Source of the DNA: Bacilli bacterium
GTDB lineage: Bacteria; Bacillota_I; Bacilli_A; RF39; UBA660
Length of the DNA: 6,699 nucleotides
Assembly: GCA_028685445.1 (NCBI GenBank)
Contig: JAQUDY010000054.1
Span: 1 to 6,699, forward strand
Reading direction: 5' to 3'
The first letter of the stretch is position 1. Every line of letters starts with the position of its first letter. This document shows, piece by piece, positions 5,778 to 6,699 of this stretch. The notes beneath the pieces were generated by a model. It was not told where the DNA came from. It worked only from the letters and a program-made list of their open reading frames with translations, and searched no databases. The translations under genes were made by a program, and so were the position numbers.

Positions 5778-6699
5778 TGAAATATTTAAAAATATTTATT
5801 GTTTTATTAGCATCTTTGTTTGTTTTTAATACTGGAGTAAATGCTGCTAATAAAAACACAATTGCAGCTTTAAGAGAAGAATTAGCTGCCCATAAAAAAA
5901 GTTACAATCAAGCAGCATCAAATGCTAATCGAACAAAAGCAGAAATAAATGCATCTAAAGGAAAGATTTTTAGCTCCCATGATGAAATAAAAAAGAATAA
6001 AGAATTAATAGAAAAAGCTAAAGTAGAAATAGAAACTTTAAATGTTGATATCGCAAAAAAAGATGAAGACATTAAAAAATATATGAATGCTTTACAAAAA
6101 ACAATGGGAAATAACATTTATTTAGAGTACTTATTAGATGCTAAAAATTATGCGGATTTAGTTTATCGTTATGCAATTATAGAACAAGTTGCAGATTATG
6201 ATAAAAAACAAATTGAATCTTTTGAAAAACAAATAGAAAAAAATAAAGAACTTCAAGTTGAACTTGCTGCTAGAGAAATAAAGTTAAATGAATTAATTAG
6301 CAATCTAGAAAAAACAGTTAAATCTCTAGGTAAAGAATATGATGACTTAATGGAAATTACTTTAGATGTAAAAGAGCAACTAAAAGCTATGGAACAATAT
6401 ATAGCTTATTTAATAAGTATAGGATGTAAAGAAAATGATGATATAGATGCTTGCATCGGCCAACATGGAGATTCTGGCTTTATTAGACCAGTTCCATATG
6501 GCACGATTACAAGCTACTATGGATACCGAAAAAATCCAATTACTGGTAAGAAACAATCATGGCATGGAGCAATTGATATTGGGGGAATGAAAGAAGGCTC
6601 TAATGTATATTCAGCAGCAAATGGTACTGTAGCTTTAATTTTAAGAAAACAATCATGTGGTGGAAACATGGTATATATTCACCATAATATATCAGGAAA
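5777..6699 (+). CDS. Secreted coiled-coil M23 (LytM-type) peptidase, FtsEX partner, 3'-partial
   Basis: 307 codons are visible before the window ends. A Sec signal peptide is present (MKYLKIFIVLLASLFVFNTGVNA, residues 1-23, AxA-like NAA end). It is followed by a long Lys/Glu-rich coiled coil at about 28-212, with a break near 112-138 (NNIYLEYLLDAKNYADLVYRY) that resembles the hinge of EnvC/PcsB-type proteins. The M23 domain starts near 235 (FIRPVPYGTITSYYGYR). It shows the zinc motif HGAIDIG with H263 and D267 (HxxxD) and NMVYIHH at 297-303; the HLH motif would lie beyond the window. The role inferred is peptidoglycan cleavage, or its activation, under FtsEX control at the outer membrane face. 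C217 and C226 (GCKENDDIDAC) flank the end of the coiled coil and could form a disulfide; C294 is in the peptidase domain. The ATG shares its A with the ftsX stop. Whether it is an active enzyme or a degenerate activator depends on the missing part, although H263 and D267 favour activity. Confidence 0.88.
   Translation, partial: MKYLKIFIVLLASLFVFNTGVNAANKNTIAALREELAAHKKSYNQAASNANRTKAEINASKGKIFSSHDEIKKNKELIEKAKVEIETLNVDIAKKDEDIKKYMNALQKTMGNNIYLEYLLDAKNYADLVYRYAIIEQVADYDKKQIESFEKQIEKNKELQVELAAREIKLNELISNLEKTVKSLGKEYDDLMEITLDVKEQLKAMEQYIAYLISIGCKENDDIDACIGQHGDSGFIRPVPYGTITSYYGYRKNPITGKKQSWHGAIDIGGMKEGSNVYSAANGTVALILRKQSCGGNMVYIHHNISG

Noticed and set aside
5908..6117. Open frame on the - strand inside the M23 peptidase gene
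   Set aside because: It is the complement of a Lys/Glu-rich coiled-coil gene. The hydrophobic Phe/Ser/Ile-rich product is the usual shadow of such coding sequence. The same reasoning excludes - strand frames at 1096-1287, 2126-2308, 4161-4406, 4596-4841 and 5240-5512.
1..6699. Mycoplasma-type code (TGA = Trp)
   Set aside because: All Trp codons read are TGG and no in-frame TGA occurs. The absence of TGA as a stop here is too small a sample to suggest otherwise.
1..6699. CRISPR array, tRNA/rRNA gene, insertion sequence or riboswitch
   Set aside because: I saw no regularly spaced repeats, cloverleaf, transposase sequence, terminal inverted repeats or known riboswitch core; intergenic spaces are short and explained by promoters and terminators.

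Overview
The window is a very AT-rich, gene-dense stretch with every gene on the + strand. All Trp codons I read in the proteins are TGG. Every stop codon is TAA or TAG, and no gene contains an in-frame TGA, so the standard bacterial code fits. Base composition, protein style (Lys/Glu/Asn/Ile-rich) and the family mix suggest an uncultured low-GC Firmicutes lineage, perhaps a gut Bacilli/Mollicutes-related group such as RF39. This taxonomic guess is inference. The ftsE-ftsX-peptidase module implies a cell-walled bacterium rather than a wall-less mycoplasma.

Region 1 (1-1587) is the 3' part of a VirD4/TraG-type conjugative coupling ATPase. Its Walker B region and C-terminal domain are present, followed by a long acidic tail. 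The reading frame is broken by an apparent one-base deletion near position 57-59. A hairpin terminator overlaps its stop codon.

Region 2 (1588-3614) holds a very short rhodanese-like protein, possibly read from a leaderless mRNA. After it come a TVP38/DedA-superfamily membrane protein and an RmuC-family protein, spaced as a two-gene operon and closed by a perfect 17-bp hairpin terminator.

Region 3 (3615-4102) is the decayed C-terminal remnant of a secreted or surface protein. It has no start region or ribosome binding site, carries one internal in-frame TAA, and is followed by a weak terminator-like hairpin.

Region 4 (4109-6699) is a cell-division and cell-wall operon: ftsE, ftsX and a coiled-coil M23 peptidase. 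The genes are joined by two TAATG one-base overlaps, and the last is cut by the window end. By family knowledge, FtsE (ATPase) and FtsX (membrane subunit) pass ATP-driven conformational change across the membrane to a coiled-coil peptidoglycan hydrolase or activator, and the third gene is positioned to be that partner.

I do not see a clearly new biological system. The points most worth checking are the broken coupling protein with its acidic tail, the surface-protein remnant, the minimal rhodanese, and the Cys pair between the coiled coil and peptidase domain of the FtsEX partner.
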